This document shows, piece by piece, positions 18,088 through 27,397 of a stretch of DNA of 64,000 bases. The position numbers were made by a program, and so were the translations under genes. The stretch is from NCBI RefSeq assembly GCF_000744115.1, contig NZ_JQLG01000004.1, positions 62,001 through 126,000 on the forward strand, given 5' to 3'. The notes under the pieces were generated by a model. That model had not been told where the DNA came from and ran no database searches. It was given only the letters and a program-made list of their open reading frames with translations. The DNA is from Carnobacterium alterfunditum DSM 5972 (GTDB lineage Bacteria > Bacillota > Bacilli > Lactobacillales > Carnobacteriaceae). The first letter of the stretch is position 1. Each line of letters opens with the position of its first letter.

Positions 18088-19338
18088 TTATTTAAGCAAG
18101 CCTTCCGTTTCACTATTGAATTCATCCATTTTTTCTTGAATGTCAGCTCCACCTAAATAAATTTCTTCCCAATCTTCTAAATAGATTGCTGCAATTCTTT
18201 CAAATTCTGGAATCAGTGGCATTGACGCTGAATTTTCAAGTTGTTCACCAAAAGTCGCAATTTTTGGATCAGCTAAAGCTTCATCTTCCCAAGCAGCTGT
18301 TGCTGATGGTAATGAATTTGACGTTTCAAAGAATGCCAATTGATTTTCAGGACGAGATAAGAATTCAATCAAGTCAACAGCATTTTCTTCATTTTCTGTT
18401 CCGCCAAATACGGCTAAGTTAGCTCCACCGGTACTTGATAAATTACTTTCAGAACCAGTAGGCAATACAGCTGTTGCCCATTTGTCTTCAATATCTGTTG
18501 TGCTGTCATTAATAGCATTGATCATCCAAGGACCGCTGATGAACATTGGCACTATTCCGTCGCCACCAAAGGTTTGAGAAATATCTAAACCTAAATCTTG
18601 TTTAGGAGAAGAACCATCTTGGATAAAGCTATTTAAATAGTCAACTGTTTCTACAAACGGTGCTTCATTAAAAACTGGTTTTCCATCTTCATCAAATAAT
18701 TCGGACCCATTTTGACGAGCAAACATAAAGGCAAATGATTGATCGTTAGAATCAACTTGGAAACCATACTTATCGTCACCACGTTCAGATAATTTCATAG
18801 CAGCATCTTCTAACTCTTCCCAATCTTTTGGAGCTTCAGGATAGCCAGCTTCTTCTAATAAATCAGTACGGTAGTAAAGAGCTCTTGTTTCTGTGTACCA
18901 AGGTACGGCATAAAAAGCATCATCAAATTTAGTTGTAGCAACTGAACCTTCAAAAAAGTTTTCTGAATTCAAGGTTTCCTCTGATTCAACGTAAGAAGAG
19001 ATATCTTCTAAAGCACCCGCATCAACGAATTCAGCCATCCACGTTGTACCCATTTGGACCACATCCGGGCCGTCACCTGAAGCCACTGCTGTCAACAATT
19101 TATCATGCGCACTATCCCAAGGAATACTTTGAATATCAACTGTTATACCTGTTTCTTCAGTATAATCATCTAAAATCGGCTGAATTTGTTCGTTCCCATC
19201 CCCCATATACCAAAAAGATACCGTATCATTTGCTGCACTGTCCTCTGTATCTGCACCATCACTTGAACAAGCCATCAATAAATCGGCTGAAGCTACTGTC
19301 ACGGTCCCAACTACTACTTTTTTACCCCATTTTCCCAT
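18088..19338 (-). CDS. Extracellular sugar-binding lipoprotein of a CUT1 ABC importer
   Basis: A 416-residue family 1 solute-binding protein. The signal sequence ends in the lipobox LMAC with Cys24 as the lipidated residue. The hydrophobic segment carries an unusual Asp19 (ASADLLMAC). The mature part begins with an acidic Ser/Asp linker and then VSFWYMGDGNEQIQPILDDY, with typical family motifs such as GDGPDVVQMG. Gene order with two permeases, GH3, GH94 and LacI genes matches the Listeria innocua sophorooligosaccharide-binding protein locus. It is the first gene after the operon promoter, with AAAAGGAGGAATAAAAGT before the ATG. Confidence 0.9.
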   Translation of the reverse strand: MGKWGKKVVVGTVTVASADLLMACSSDGADTEDSAANDTVSFWYMGDGNEQIQPILDDYTEETGITVDIQSIPWDSAHDKLLTAVASGDGPDVVQMGTTWMAEFVDAGALEDISSYVESEETLNSENFFEGSVATTKFDDAFYAVPWYTETRALYYRTDLLEEAGYPEAPKDWEELEDAAMKLSERGDDKYGFQVDSNDQSFAFMFARQNGSELFDEDGKPVFNEAPFVETVDYLNSFIQDGSSPKQDLGLDISQTFGGDGIVPMFISGPWMINAINDSTTDIEDKWATAVLPTGSESNLSSTGGANLAVFGGTENEENAVDLIEFLSRPENQLAFFETSNSLPSATAAWEDEALADPKIATFGEQLENSASMPLIPEFERIAAIYLEDWEEIYLGGADIQEKMDEFNSETEGLLK

Positions 19339-19362
19339 ACTTTTATTCCTCCTTTTTATTAG

Positions 19363-19374
19363 TGAAACGTTTCT
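19363..19374 (-). promoter_or_regulatory. LacI-type operator O1 (downstream of promoter)
   Basis: TGAAACGTTTCT is a near-perfect palindrome with a central CG. It lies between the -10 box and the ribosome site of the binding-protein gene. The same core, AGAAACGTTT, recurs 56 bp away as O2. Confidence 0.65.
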
Positions 19375-19380
19375 ATAACC

Positions 19381-19409
19381 ATAATATAGCTTTTATTTTA
19401 TAAATGCAA
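19381..19409 (-). promoter_or_regulatory. Promoter of the beta-glucan operon
   Basis: On the minus strand TTGCAT (-35, 19404-19409), a 17-bp spacer and TATTAT (-10, 19381-19386). It is bracketed by operators O1 and O2, and a cre-like sequence covers the -35 box. Confidence 0.75.
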
Positions 19410-19418
19410 GCGTTTTAC
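19405..19418 (-). promoter_or_regulatory. cre-like site over the -35 box
   Basis: TGCAAGCGTTTTAC on the plus strand differs at one position from the CcpA cre consensus. Overlap with the -35 box would allow catabolite repression. Confidence 0.45.
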
Positions 19419-19430
19419 AGAAACGTTTTT
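19419..19430 (+). promoter_or_regulatory. LacI-type operator O2 (upstream of promoter)
   Basis: AGAAACGTTTTT shares ten of twelve bases with O1 read on the other strand. With O1 it brackets the promoter, an arrangement suited to DNA looping by a tetrameric or dimer-of-dimers LacI-type repressor. Confidence 0.5.
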
Positions 19431-19598
19431 CTTGATAATTTAAAAAATAAATGTTATTAAATAACATTTATTTTCCTATATCTTTTTTTTGAAATAATGG
19501 GTAAAATGAAGATATAAATACCATAATCAGGCTTACGTATTTATTTTAGTTCTCCGATTGCTAATTATTAAAAATCCTTAAAGAAATGAGGGCTATTT

Positions 19599-21113
19599 AT
19601 GCGTCAAGTATTAGAAGCCAATGAACGTAGGCGTCTAGAAGTGATCGAACACCTTTATGCCAGTAATAGATGGTTGACCTTAAAAGAAATTGCGCAAAAT
19701 ACGACTGGTTCTGAGCGGATTTTAAAACAAGATATGATTATGCTACGCGAACAATTTTCTAAAGAAGTGTTACAAACGTCTCATCGTGGCATCCGATTAG
19801 TCTTGCCTTCGAATAAAGATATTGACGATGTTTATCGTCTTATTTTAAAAAGTAGTCTGGCCTTTAATTTTATTGAGCAATTGATTTATGATGAAACAAA
19901 AACTGTTACTGAACTAGCAGAGGAATTATTTATCAGTCCTTCTACATTGATTCGTTTAATAAAGAAAATCAATCTTTCATTAGGAGCCTATTGTGTTCAA
20001 GTACAGACAAATCCTTGTAAAATGATCAGTGAAAGTGAAGATAATATCCGCTATTTCTATATCAGCTATTTTTCTGAACGGTACAGTAATTTTGAATGGC
20101 CTTATAAAACGATTGATCAAAGTTTTTTTGAACAATTTTTACTGTCTCTAGCAAAAATGGTCCATCTTCCTTTAGATTTTGCGGATTTCAAACGTTTAAA
20201 GCTTTGGACAGCTATTCCTTTTTTAAGGACACAACAAGGACATTATGTAGAAATCAAGTCTGACCGCTACTCACATATGATCCCCGATTCGACTGATTTT
20301 AGGTCCTTAATAGAACTATTTGAGAAGAAAATAGCAATCACTCTGGATGTCCCCTTTATTGAACAGGTCTTTTCGATCTTTATCAACAATCATTTCGCAT
20401 TAAGCTATGATTTTTTAATCGAAGAAGCAAAAAGTGACCCTATTGTTAAACAAAAGATCTCTTATCATGCTATGTTGCTAGATCATTTATCTGATGAGGT
20501 AAAGATCTGCATACCAAACCGCAGTCATTTAATAAAAGAAATGTACAATATTTCTCATTTTGCATTCAAAACCGAACAAGGACACTATCCGCTTCCTTAT
20601 ATTTTATTTAACCCTAAAAAAATTTTCATCCAATCGATCGAAGAATTATTTCCTGATTTTATAAACGCCGCTTTTGTAACTTTAAACATGTATGAACATA
20701 AAATACATGAAAGCTATAGTGAAGCTGCCCGTTATGAAATTATTTACACACTGCTCATCCATTGGGATCGCTTGGTACCAGAACTTTATAACCAAAAAGC
20801 GAAATTTCATTTGCTGATTATAAGCGATCTTGATTTTGAACACGCTAAAATGATTCAATCCTTATTTCATCACTACTTTAAACAAGAAATCACGACTGAA
20901 ATTTATCTAAAATCAGATATCTCAATAGACCAAATCAAAAAGCAGCCGCATGATCTTCTGGTGACCACTTTTACATTGGAAACAGAAGATCATACCCTTG
21001 CAGAAAATTGTATCTGTGTTCAAAACATTCCAACTAAACGTAATATATATAATATCCGCCAAGCTATCGAAGAAAAATATAGACTGAAAAAAATCGCTTC
21101 AAATATTCAGTGA
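19599..21113 (+). CDS. Mga-like transcriptional regulator
   Basis: The 504-residue protein has two N-terminal helix-turn-helix segments (about residues 15-60 and 103-130, TVTELAEELFISPSTLIRLIKKIN) as in Mga/AtxA-type regulators. A long helical PRD-like middle follows. The C-terminal part (about 405-495) looks like a degenerate PTS EIIB fold (KFHLLIISDLDFEHAKMIQ, DLLVTTFTLE). GAGGG lies before the ATG. It is transcribed away from the beta-glucan operon and ends at a good terminator. Its target is unknown. A second protein of the same architecture is encoded at 59798. Confidence 0.75.
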   Translation: MRQVLEANERRRLEVIEHLYASNRWLTLKEIAQNTTGSERILKQDMIMLREQFSKEVLQTSHRGIRLVLPSNKDIDDVYRLILKSSLAFNFIEQLIYDETKTVTELAEELFISPSTLIRLIKKINLSLGAYCVQVQTNPCKMISESEDNIRYFYISYFSERYSNFEWPYKTIDQSFFEQFLLSLAKMVHLPLDFADFKRLKLWTAIPFLRTQQGHYVEIKSDRYSHMIPDSTDFRSLIELFEKKIAITLDVPFIEQVFSIFINNHFALSYDFLIEEAKSDPIVKQKISYHAMLLDHLSDEVKICIPNRSHLIKEMYNISHFAFKTEQGHYPLPYILFNPKKIFIQSIEELFPDFINAAFVTLNMYEHKIHESYSEAARYEIIYTLLIHWDRLVPELYNQKAKFHLLIISDLDFEHAKMIQSLFHHYFKQEITTEIYLKSDISIDQIKKQPHDLLVTTFTLETEDHTLAENCICVQNIPTKRNIYNIRQAIEEKYRLKKIASNIQ

Positions 21114-21115
21114 AT

Positions 21116-21158
21116 AGACCACATTTATTCTTGAGAATAAATGTGGTCTGTTTTTTTG
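21116..21158 (+). terminator. Terminator after the Mga-like gene
   Basis: AGACCACATTTATTC pairs with GAATAAATGTGGTCT across a short TTGA loop, then seven T. It begins within a few bases of the stop codon. Confidence 0.92.
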
Positions 21159-21160
21159 TA

Positions 21161-21400
21161 TTGATAGATCAGTTGGATCACTTACTTGAAATTTCTGGCG
21201 GAATAGGGTTGCTTGTAGCCTAAAATGAAGCACTATGGGCAAATAACGCCCACGTGTATCATGTTTGTAAGCTGCTAAAGCAGCAACAACCATGACAACT
21301 TCCTCTTTAGGCTTTAGGCGTTCCCACGGCCCCACAAGCACAACCGTCAATTCCAGAAGAAATTCCTTTTAAAACACCAATACCATTTGACGTAGAATCA
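21161..21400 (-). repeat. Interspersed palindromic repeat, copy E (class II core)
   Basis: The outer arms are like the other copies (GCGGAATAGGGTTGCTTGTA at 21199; ATTCCAGAAGAAATT near 21350), with the class II core. Two hairpins are visible: TGGGC (21236-21240) with GCCCA (21248-21252), and GCTGC (21271-21275) with GCAGC (21280-21284). They occupy the same places as the sequence-different hairpins of copy A. It lies between convergent genes. Confidence 0.88.
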
Positions 21401-21429
21401 ATAAATGGCGGTAAAAATTACTCAAAAAA

Positions 21430-21475
21430 AATAGTCTTGGAGATCACATAAAACGTGACCCCCGAGACTATCTTA
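21430..21475 (-). terminator. Terminator of the rbs operon
   Basis: On the minus strand ATAGTCTCGGGGGTCAC pairs with GTGATCTCCAAGACTAT (a few mismatches or G-U pairs) around a GTTTTAT-type loop, followed by a long T run. It sits just after the rbsB stop. Confidence 0.87.
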
Positions 21476-21485
21476 CTTATCCTTA

Positions 21486-22421
21486 TTATTCACCTTTAAC
21501 TAATTCTAATGGTGAAGCAATATATTCTTCGATCGTTTCGCCAGCAAAGTAATCAAAAGCCGCTTGCATTGCTAATTTACCCATTTCACTAGGTTGTTGA
21601 GCAACCGTTGCACTTAATGTTCCTGCTTCTACAGCTTTGATTCCGTCTTCTGTTCCATCAAAACCAACAACTTGGATCTCTCCTGTTTTTCCTGCAGATT
21701 GGATGGCTTGGATCGCTCCTAGAGCCATTTCATCATTTTGTGCAAAGACAGCTTGGATCTCTGGGTTTGATTGCAACATGTTTTCCATAACGGTCAATCC
21801 TTCTGCACGGTCAAAGTTAGCTGTTTGACTATCTACTACATTTAATGATTTTTCGGCTACATTAGTGAATCCTTCGCCACGTTCTCTAGTAGCTGATGCT
21901 CCGGGAACGCCTTCTAATTGAACCGTATTTGCATCTGTTCCTGAAATTTCTGCAATATATTCAGCAGCCATTTCTCCACCTTCAACATTGTCTGAAGCTA
22001 CTAAGGTTACCACTTGTCCGCCATCACTTGAACGGTCGATCGTAATGACTGGAATCCCTGCTGCATTCGCTGATTCAACAGCTGGTGTGATAGCAGATGA
22101 ATCGACTGGGTTGATCAGTAAAATGTCTACTCCTTGTTGGATCAAATCATCAATATCATTTGTTTGTTTAGCCGTATCATCTTGAGCATCGACACTTTTC
22201 ACTGTTGTGCCTTGTTCGTCTGCTAAATCAGTAATACCTTCTTCAAGAGAAATGAAAAACGGATTATTTAATGTTGAGATCGAAACGCCAACCACTAATT
22301 CTGCCGTATCTTTTTCTTCAACTGGGCCACTCTCCGTTGTATTTTCACCTTCCAAAGTTGCCGCTCCACATCCTGCAATAAATAACGCTGCTGCTGTTGC
22401 TAATCCGACTAATTTTTTCAT
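21486..22421 (-). CDS. rbsB: D-ribose-binding lipoprotein
   Basis: The 311-residue protein has a short signal sequence and a lipobox (FIAGC, Cys18), then a family 2 (ribose/LacI-type) binding domain. Recognisable parts are VVGVSISTLNNPFF near residue 42, DILLINPVDSSAITPAVE near 98, and GFDGTEDGIKAVEAG near 253. It is the last gene of rbsRKDACB, 14 bp after rbsC. It delivers ribose to RbsC. Confidence 0.95.
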   Translation of the reverse strand: MKKLVGLATAAALFIAGCGAATLEGENTTESGPVEEKDTAELVVGVSISTLNNPFFISLEEGITDLADEQGTTVKSVDAQDDTAKQTNDIDDLIQQGVDILLINPVDSSAITPAVESANAAGIPVITIDRSSDGGQVVTLVASDNVEGGEMAAEYIAEISGTDANTVQLEGVPGASATRERGEGFTNVAEKSLNVVDSQTANFDRAEGLTVMENMLQSNPEIQAVFAQNDEMALGAIQAIQSAGKTGEIQVVGFDGTEDGIKAVEAGTLSATVAQQPSEMGKLAMQAAFDYFAGETIEEYIASPLELVKGE

Positions 22422-22435
22422 AATTATAATTCCTC

Positions 22436-23401
22436 CTATTTTTTGTTTTTTCTGTCTAATAGTACAGCGATAATGATTACAATACCCTTAACAACTTGTT
22501 GATAGAAACTTGAAATACCTAATAAGTTCATACCATTGTTCAATGTCCCAATGATCAAAGCACCAATCAAAGTCCCAACTAATCTTCCGCGTCCGCCTGA
22601 TAAACTCGTTCCGCCTAATACGACAGAAGCAATGGCGTCCATTTCATAAGACGTACCAGCAGTCGGTTGTGCAGAATCCAATCTAGACGTAATAATGATA
22701 CCCGCTAGAGAAGCCATTAAACCAGATATAGCATAAATACCTGTTTTGATTCGGTCGTTCTTGATCCCTGCAATAAATGCTGCTTTTTCGTTCCCTCCTA
22801 TCGCAAATGTTTTTCTACCAAAAGTCATTTTGTGTAACAGGATATACAATAAGATAAAACTGATGATCATCAATACAACTGGGAATGGGATACCGAATAA
22901 ATATCCGCGTCCGACAAATTTGAAAATGAAGCTGTCGCCGATCCCAGTGATCGGATTTCCATTCGTATAAACCAATGTCAATCCACGATAAATCGTCATC
23001 GTTGCAAGTGTTGCAATAAATGGTGCCATCTTGCCTTTAGTGATCAACAAGCCGTTGACTGCTCCAAAAGCTGTTCCTGCAAATAAGCTTAACACCATAG
23101 CCAGTATCGGATCCAAACCAGAGGCGATTGCACCAGCCATCAAAGCACTGCTTAAAGCTAGCGTTGAACCGACTGATAGATCGATCCCACCGGTGATGAT
23201 GACAAATGTCATCCCGAAAGCGATCAATGCATTCGTTGATACTTGTCTCAATAAATTCAATAGATTATTTGGTGAGATAAAACCTGGATTGACGACTGTG
23301 ACTAAGATAACTAGAACGACAAGCGCAAGCAATGGACCAAGTTTTCCCATATAATCTTTTGGGTTTCTTTTTTTCGTTTTTACTGTATCTGTTTGTATCA
23401 T
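22436..23401 (-). CDS. rbsC: Ribose ABC transporter permease
   Basis: The 321-residue protein has eight to ten predicted membrane spans and the typical RbsC/AraH region GGIDLSVGSTLALSSALMAG near residue 70 and DAIASVVLGGTSLSGGRGR near residue 255. It overlaps no neighbour but lies only one base from rbsA, as usual in rbs operons. Confidence 0.95.
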   Translation of the reverse strand: MIQTDTVKTKKRNPKDYMGKLGPLLALVVLVILVTVVNPGFISPNNLLNLLRQVSTNALIAFGMTFVIITGGIDLSVGSTLALSSALMAGAIASGLDPILAMVLSLFAGTAFGAVNGLLITKGKMAPFIATLATMTIYRGLTLVYTNGNPITGIGDSFIFKFVGRGYLFGIPFPVVLMIISFILLYILLHKMTFGRKTFAIGGNEKAAFIAGIKNDRIKTGIYAISGLMASLAGIIITSRLDSAQPTAGTSYEMDAIASVVLGGTSLSGGRGRLVGTLIGALIIGTLNNGMNLLGISSFYQQVVKGIVIIIAVLLDRKNKK

Positions 23402-23402
23402 T

Positions 23403-24884
23403 TTAGTACCCTCCCGTTGCGAGTTTCATTATTTTTTCTTCTGTTGCTTCTGTTTTAGCGAGTTCACCTGCGACATGACCTTCGTGGATCACGATCACGC
23501 GATCACTGACGCCTAAGATCTCTGGTAAATCACTAGATACCATGATAATGGCCACTCCTCTATCAGCTAACTCATTCATCAGTTGATAGATCTCTCGTTT
23601 TGCTCCAACATCAACGCCTCGTGTCGGTTCGTCTAAGATCAAAACTTTTGAACCGATCCCGATCCATTTAGCTAACACGACTTTTTGTTGATTTCCACCT
23701 GACAAACTCGATACGCTGTCAAATTGATCTTCAGCTTTGACATGCAGCCGTTCCATCAATAATTTGGCAAAATCGGATTCAGCATGTGTATCGATCAGTC
23801 CTTTTTTACTAAAGCCATCGATCGATGGTAAGCTGATATTATCTCGAATCGAATAATCTAAGATCAAGCCTTCTTCTTTACGATTTTCGGTCAAGAACCC
23901 GATCCCTTTTGCAATAGCCATACTTGGATTCTTGATCGTAATTTTTTCTCCTTCAAGGTAAATTTCGCCTTGATCCAACTCATCGATTCCGAATAGACTG
24001 CGCATGATTTCTGTTCTTCCTGCTCCCATCAAACCTGAGAATCCAACGATTTCACCTGCTTTGACAGTGAAAGAAATATTTTCAAAGCGATTTTCTTTTG
24101 TCAGTCCTTTTGTTTCGAATACAACTTCCCCGATTTTGGAGTGTTTCTTCGGATAATAATCTTCCAAGTCACGTCCAACCATTTTACGCACCACATCATC
24201 ATTCGTGGTTTCTTTTGTCAGCGATGTATCGATCGATACGCCGTCTCGCATGACGGTGATTCGATCACTGATTTTAAAAATTTCTTCCATCCGATGTGAG
24301 ATATAAATAATAGCAACATTTTTTGTTTTCAATGTGTGGATGATCTTAAACAGCATCTCGATTTCTCTTTCCGTCAAAGCAGCTGTCGGCTCATCCATGA
24401 TGATCACTTGAGCATTGGTCATCAATGATTTGGCGATTTCGATCATTTGTTGTTGGCCTACTGAAAGTTTTTTAACGTCTTCATCTAACTCGATCTGAAC
24501 ACCTAAATCAGCAAAAGTTGCTTCAGCGAGTGTTCTCATTTCTTTGGTCTTGACCCAACCCATTTTATTTTTAAGTTCTTTTCCAATAAATAAATTTTCC
24601 AGCACAGTCATTTCTGGCCAAGTATTCATTTCTTGATGAATAAAACTTACCCCATTTTCTTCTGCTTCTTTTGGATTGTCAAAACGCTTATTTTCGCCGT
24701 TGATAACGATCTCGCCGGCATCTTCTTTGTGCAGCCCAGTCAAGATATTCATTAAAGTCGATTTTCCAGCGCCATTTTCACCCATCAATGCATGAACTTC
24801 TCCAGCTTGGATATCAAAATCGACTCCTCTAAGGACCGAGTTGCTGCCAAAACTTTTTCTAATACCAGTCATTTTCACTTCCAT
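23403..24884 (-). CDS. rbsA: Ribose ABC transporter ATP-binding protein (duplicated ATPase)
   Basis: The 493-residue protein carries two ATPase halves. The first has Walker A GENGAGKSTL near residue 38, signature LSVGQQQMIEIAKSL and Walker B VIIMDEPTAAL. The second has a degenerate Walker A (GLMGAGRTEI near 285) and SLSGGNQQKVVLAKWI followed by VLILDEPTRGVDVGAK. This asymmetry is normal in the family. The ATG at 24884 is preferred because AGGAGG lies eight bases upstream. Confidence 0.95.
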   Translation of the reverse strand: MEVKMTGIRKSFGSNSVLRGVDFDIQAGEVHALMGENGAGKSTLMNILTGLHKEDAGEIVINGENKRFDNPKEAEENGVSFIHQEMNTWPEMTVLENLFIGKELKNKMGWVKTKEMRTLAEATFADLGVQIELDEDVKKLSVGQQQMIEIAKSLMTNAQVIIMDEPTAALTEREIEMLFKIIHTLKTKNVAIIYISHRMEEIFKISDRITVMRDGVSIDTSLTKETTNDDVVRKMVGRDLEDYYPKKHSKIGEVVFETKGLTKENRFENISFTVKAGEIVGFSGLMGAGRTEIMRSLFGIDELDQGEIYLEGEKITIKNPSMAIAKGIGFLTENRKEEGLILDYSIRDNISLPSIDGFSKKGLIDTHAESDFAKLLMERLHVKAEDQFDSVSSLSGGNQQKVVLAKWIGIGSKVLILDEPTRGVDVGAKREIYQLMNELADRGVAIIMVSSDLPEILGVSDRVIVIHEGHVAGELAKTEATEEKIMKLATGGY

Positions 24885-24896
24885 TTGATACACCTC

Positions 24897-25295
24897 CTAA
24901 AATAGCACACCTGATTGCAATATGATGTTGGAATACGGTGTTGCCTCCCCTGTTCGGATCACAGCTTTAACATCCTTCAGCTGACTTTTAAAATCTTCGT
25001 GACTCACGTACGTTACAACTTCATCTTCAGTCAACGCTGCTTCAACAGCTGCCAACTGAACGGCATTTTGTTGTTTGATTTCTTCCGCTAAGACAACTTT
25101 TTCGACTTTCATGTCACTCAATACGACTTTTAAAACGGACAAGAAAGACGGTTCGGATAAAGTCAACGCTAAATCGATTTTTTTCACACCATCCGGTACC
25201 GGAAGTCCCGCATCCCCGATTGCAATTTTGTCCATATGTCCTAAATCTGCTAACACTTTGGCGATCTCACTATTCAATATTCCATGTTTTTTCAT
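24897..25295 (-). CDS. rbsD: D-ribose pyranase
   Basis: RbsD converts beta-D-ribopyranose to the furanose form needed by ribokinase. The 132-residue protein has the typical N-terminus [34 protein letters not shown] with the catalytic His near residue 20, and the C-terminal [12 protein letters not shown]. The gene overlaps the 3' end of rbsK by 26 bases, which suggests coupled translation. A GTG nine bases upstream is an alternative start. Confidence 0.94.
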   Translation of the reverse strand: MKKHGILNSEIAKVLADLGHMDKIAIGDAGLPVPDGVKKIDLALTLSEPSFLSVLKVVLSDMKVEKVVLAEEIKQQNAVQLAAVEAALTEDEVVTYVSHEDFKSQLKDVKAVIRTGEATPYSNIILQSGVLF

Positions 25296-26175
25296 ACTCT
25301 TCACTCTCTTTCATTTCTGCTAGCGTAGGCATTCCGCCTTGAGCGCCAAATTTTTGGATCGATAACGAAGCGGCTAAATTGCCAAATCGAATACTGGATT
25401 CCATATCCAGACCAGCCGTAAGAGCGACTGCAAAAGCTCCGTTAAACGTATCGCCGGCACCGGTTGTATCTACTGGGTCGACCTTGTAAGAAGAAACCTG
25501 TTTTTCACTTGTTCCATCATGGTAATAGACACCTTTTGATCCCATCGTCAAAATCAATTGATTTGGAAATTTTGCTAACCCTTCAGAAATGGTCATATCC
25601 GGGAACAACAATTTGAACTCACTTTCATTTGGTGTAAAGTAGGTTGCTTTTGCTAAAAGACCTTGGTCCACTTGTCTAGCCGGAGCCGGGTTATAGATGA
25701 CTTTGACCTGCTGTTCAAAACAACTTTCGATAATTTGTTCCACGACTTCTTGCGGCAATTCATTTTGCACCACTACGATGTCGCTTGATTGGATCAATTC
25801 TCTTAGTTTTGCCATTCGATCATTACCTATCACATTGTTTGCTCCTGGTATATAGACGATGGCATTGTCTCCATCAACAACGGTGATATGAGCAGATCCT
25901 GACGGCACTTGTGTAACGGGTTCCACATAATCCGTATGGATATTATTTTCGGTCAAGTTTTTGAGCAATTCTTTCCCAAACAAATCTGTTCCAACGGTTC
26001 CAGCCATGTAAACGTCTCCGCCTAAACGAGCACTTGCTACCGCTTGGTTCGCTCCTTTACCGCCAAAGGTTGTCTTAAATCCGTTACCGGTAATGGTTTC
26101 TCCAACTTTTGGTCTTTTATCAGCAGTCACTACGAAATCTGTTGAAATACTGCCGATCACTGCTATTTTACTCAT
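25270..26175 (-). CDS. rbsK: Ribokinase
   Basis: A 301-residue PfkB-family kinase that makes ribose-5-phosphate. The substrate-binding [16 protein letters not shown] is near residue 39 and the catalytic-base region [17 protein letters not shown] near residue 236. It starts inside the last codons of rbsR (eight-base overlap) and overlaps rbsD at its 3' end. Confidence 0.95.
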   Translation of the reverse strand: MSKIAVIGSISTDFVVTADKRPKVGETITGNGFKTTFGGKGANQAVASARLGGDVYMAGTVGTDLFGKELLKNLTENNIHTDYVEPVTQVPSGSAHITVVDGDNAIVYIPGANNVIGNDRMAKLRELIQSSDIVVVQNELPQEVVEQIIESCFEQQVKVIYNPAPARQVDQGLLAKATYFTPNESEFKLLFPDMTISEGLAKFPNQLILTMGSKGVYYHDGTSEKQVSSYKVDPVDTTGAGDTFNGAFAVALTAGLDMESSIRFGNLAASLSIQKFGAQGGMPTLAEMKESEEYEKTWNIE

Positions 26176-27151
26176 CTTTATCCTTCTTTCTGACTGATTC
26201 TCTAATTTTTAATGTTACAGGTAATTGGATGCGGCCATTCTCAACGAATCCTTTTTCAAGAATATCACATAATAATTCTGCTCCCTTATAACCCATTTCA
26301 TAGGCTGGTTGAGCAATCGTCGATAAGCCTGGATACATCATTCTGCTAAACGGCATATCATCATAGCCAATAATTTGAAACTCTTCTGGGATACGTTGCC
26401 CTCTTTTGGTGGCTTCTTTCATCAACGCGATTGCGTACACATCATTTGAGGCGATGACGCTATCAGCTTGAGGAAACGTTTCAAAAAATTGGTGAGCTGT
26501 TTGCTCGGCTAATTCAAATTTGTAACTCTGTGTTTGAAACAATTGATAGTCTAAATGGCGTTCTTTTAAAACCTTTTCGTTACCAGCTAATCGCATTGCT
26601 GAACTTGGAACGTCTTTTGGTCCCACCATGATCACGATCTCTTTTGGATCTCTATCTGCAATAACTTCTGCAGCGAGCATCCCGCCAGTGTAATCATCGG
26701 AATGGACCGCAAGATCTCGGTCGCTTTCGACACGGTCTAACGTAACAAATGGCATTTTTTTTATTTCTTTGGCATCTCCCTGAACAGCAGAGATCACACC
26801 AGCTATGTTATTTTGTAAGAAAATTTTTAAGTAGTCTTTCTCTTTTTCTAAATCATCTTCTACATTGCCTAACAGTAAACTGTACCCTCGTTGGTTCACA
26901 CCGTCTTCTACTCCTTTAGCGATCAAAGGAAAAAACGGATTCGCGATATCTGGCAACAATAGCCCAATCAATTTTGATTTTTTTTGATACAACGACCGTG
27001 CCACTTCATTAGGGTAAAAATTCAATTCCTCGACGGCTGCCTCTACTTTTTTGCGAGCTGCTTCACTGACGTAGCCGCTATTGTTTAGCGCCCTCGATAC
27101 AGTAGCTACCGATACACCTGCTAATTTTGCTACTTCTTTTATCGTTGTCAT
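26168..27151 (-). CDS. rbsR: LacI-family repressor of the ribose operon
   Basis: The 327-residue protein has a LacI helix-turn-helix at residues 3-25 (TIKEVAKLAGVSVATVSRALNNSGYVSEAAR) and a sugar-binding domain. It is the first gene of the operon, so it is probably autoregulated. The candidate operator is at 27181-27194, just downstream of the operon promoter. Confidence 0.93.
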   Translation of the reverse strand: MTTIKEVAKLAGVSVATVSRALNNSGYVSEAARKKVEAAVEELNFYPNEVARSLYQKKSKLIGLLLPDIANPFFPLIAKGVEDGVNQRGYSLLLGNVEDDLEKEKDYLKIFLQNNIAGVISAVQGDAKEIKKMPFVTLDRVESDRDLAVHSDDYTGGMLAAEVIADRDPKEIVIMVGPKDVPSSAMRLAGNEKVLKERHLDYQLFQTQSYKFELAEQTAHQFFETFPQADSVIASNDVYAIALMKEATKRGQRIPEEFQIIGYDDMPFSRMMYPGLSTIAQPAYEMGYKGAELLCDILEKGFVENGRIQLPVTLKIRESVRKKDKDE

Positions 27152-27180
27152 GTCATCCCCCGCTCATTCTGAAAGTAATG

Positions 27181-27194
27181 TGGAACCGATTACA
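27181..27194 (-). promoter_or_regulatory. Operator of the rbs operon (RbsR or CcpA)
   Basis: TGTAATCGGTTCCA on the minus strand is an imperfect CG-centred palindrome placed around the transcription start. It matches the cre consensus too, so RbsR and CcpA could both bind. Confidence 0.6.
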
Positions 27195-27199
27195 TACAA

Positions 27200-27228
27200 A
27201 TCTTAACACGGTTCAATTTTATATGCAA
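27200..27228 (-). promoter_or_regulatory. Promoter of rbsRKDACB
   Basis: On the minus strand TTGCAT (-35), 17-bp spacer, TAAGAT (-10). It lies about 50 bp before the rbsR start and is flanked by two CG-centred operators. Confidence 0.78.
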
Positions 27229-27237
27229 GCGTTTTCT
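27224..27237 (-). promoter_or_regulatory. cre site over the rbs -35 box
   Basis: AGAAAACGCTTGCA on the minus strand matches the CcpA cre consensus at every defined position and overlaps the -35 element, so glucose repression is expected. Confidence 0.75.
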
Positions 27238-27284
27238 TGTTCTTTTTTTAATTAATTTAAAAAAGGTTATTTAGTTACTGTTAT

Positions 27285-27366
27285 TGGTAATGGCGGTAGT
27301 GGTGATTCAAGAGAAATTTCTTCTGGAATGAATGAATTCTACTTGTAGAGAGTCGTCGTACAGCAC
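27285..27366 (+). repeat. Interspersed repeat, truncated copy F1
   Basis: The left end and left arm (GAGAAATTTCTTCTGGAATG, 27311-27330) are followed by a diverged stretch TTCTACTTGTAGAGAG, and the element then stops. It lies directly before the full copy F2 in the same orientation, so this looks like a decayed tandem partner. Confidence 0.7.
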
Positions 27367-27397
27367 TAAATTTTGCAGTTATTATAGTTATTTAATG

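Noticed and set aside
21099-21350. 83-residue minus-strand frame across copy E
   Set aside because: It consists of terminator plus repeat sequence and overlaps the end of a well-supported gene; not coding.
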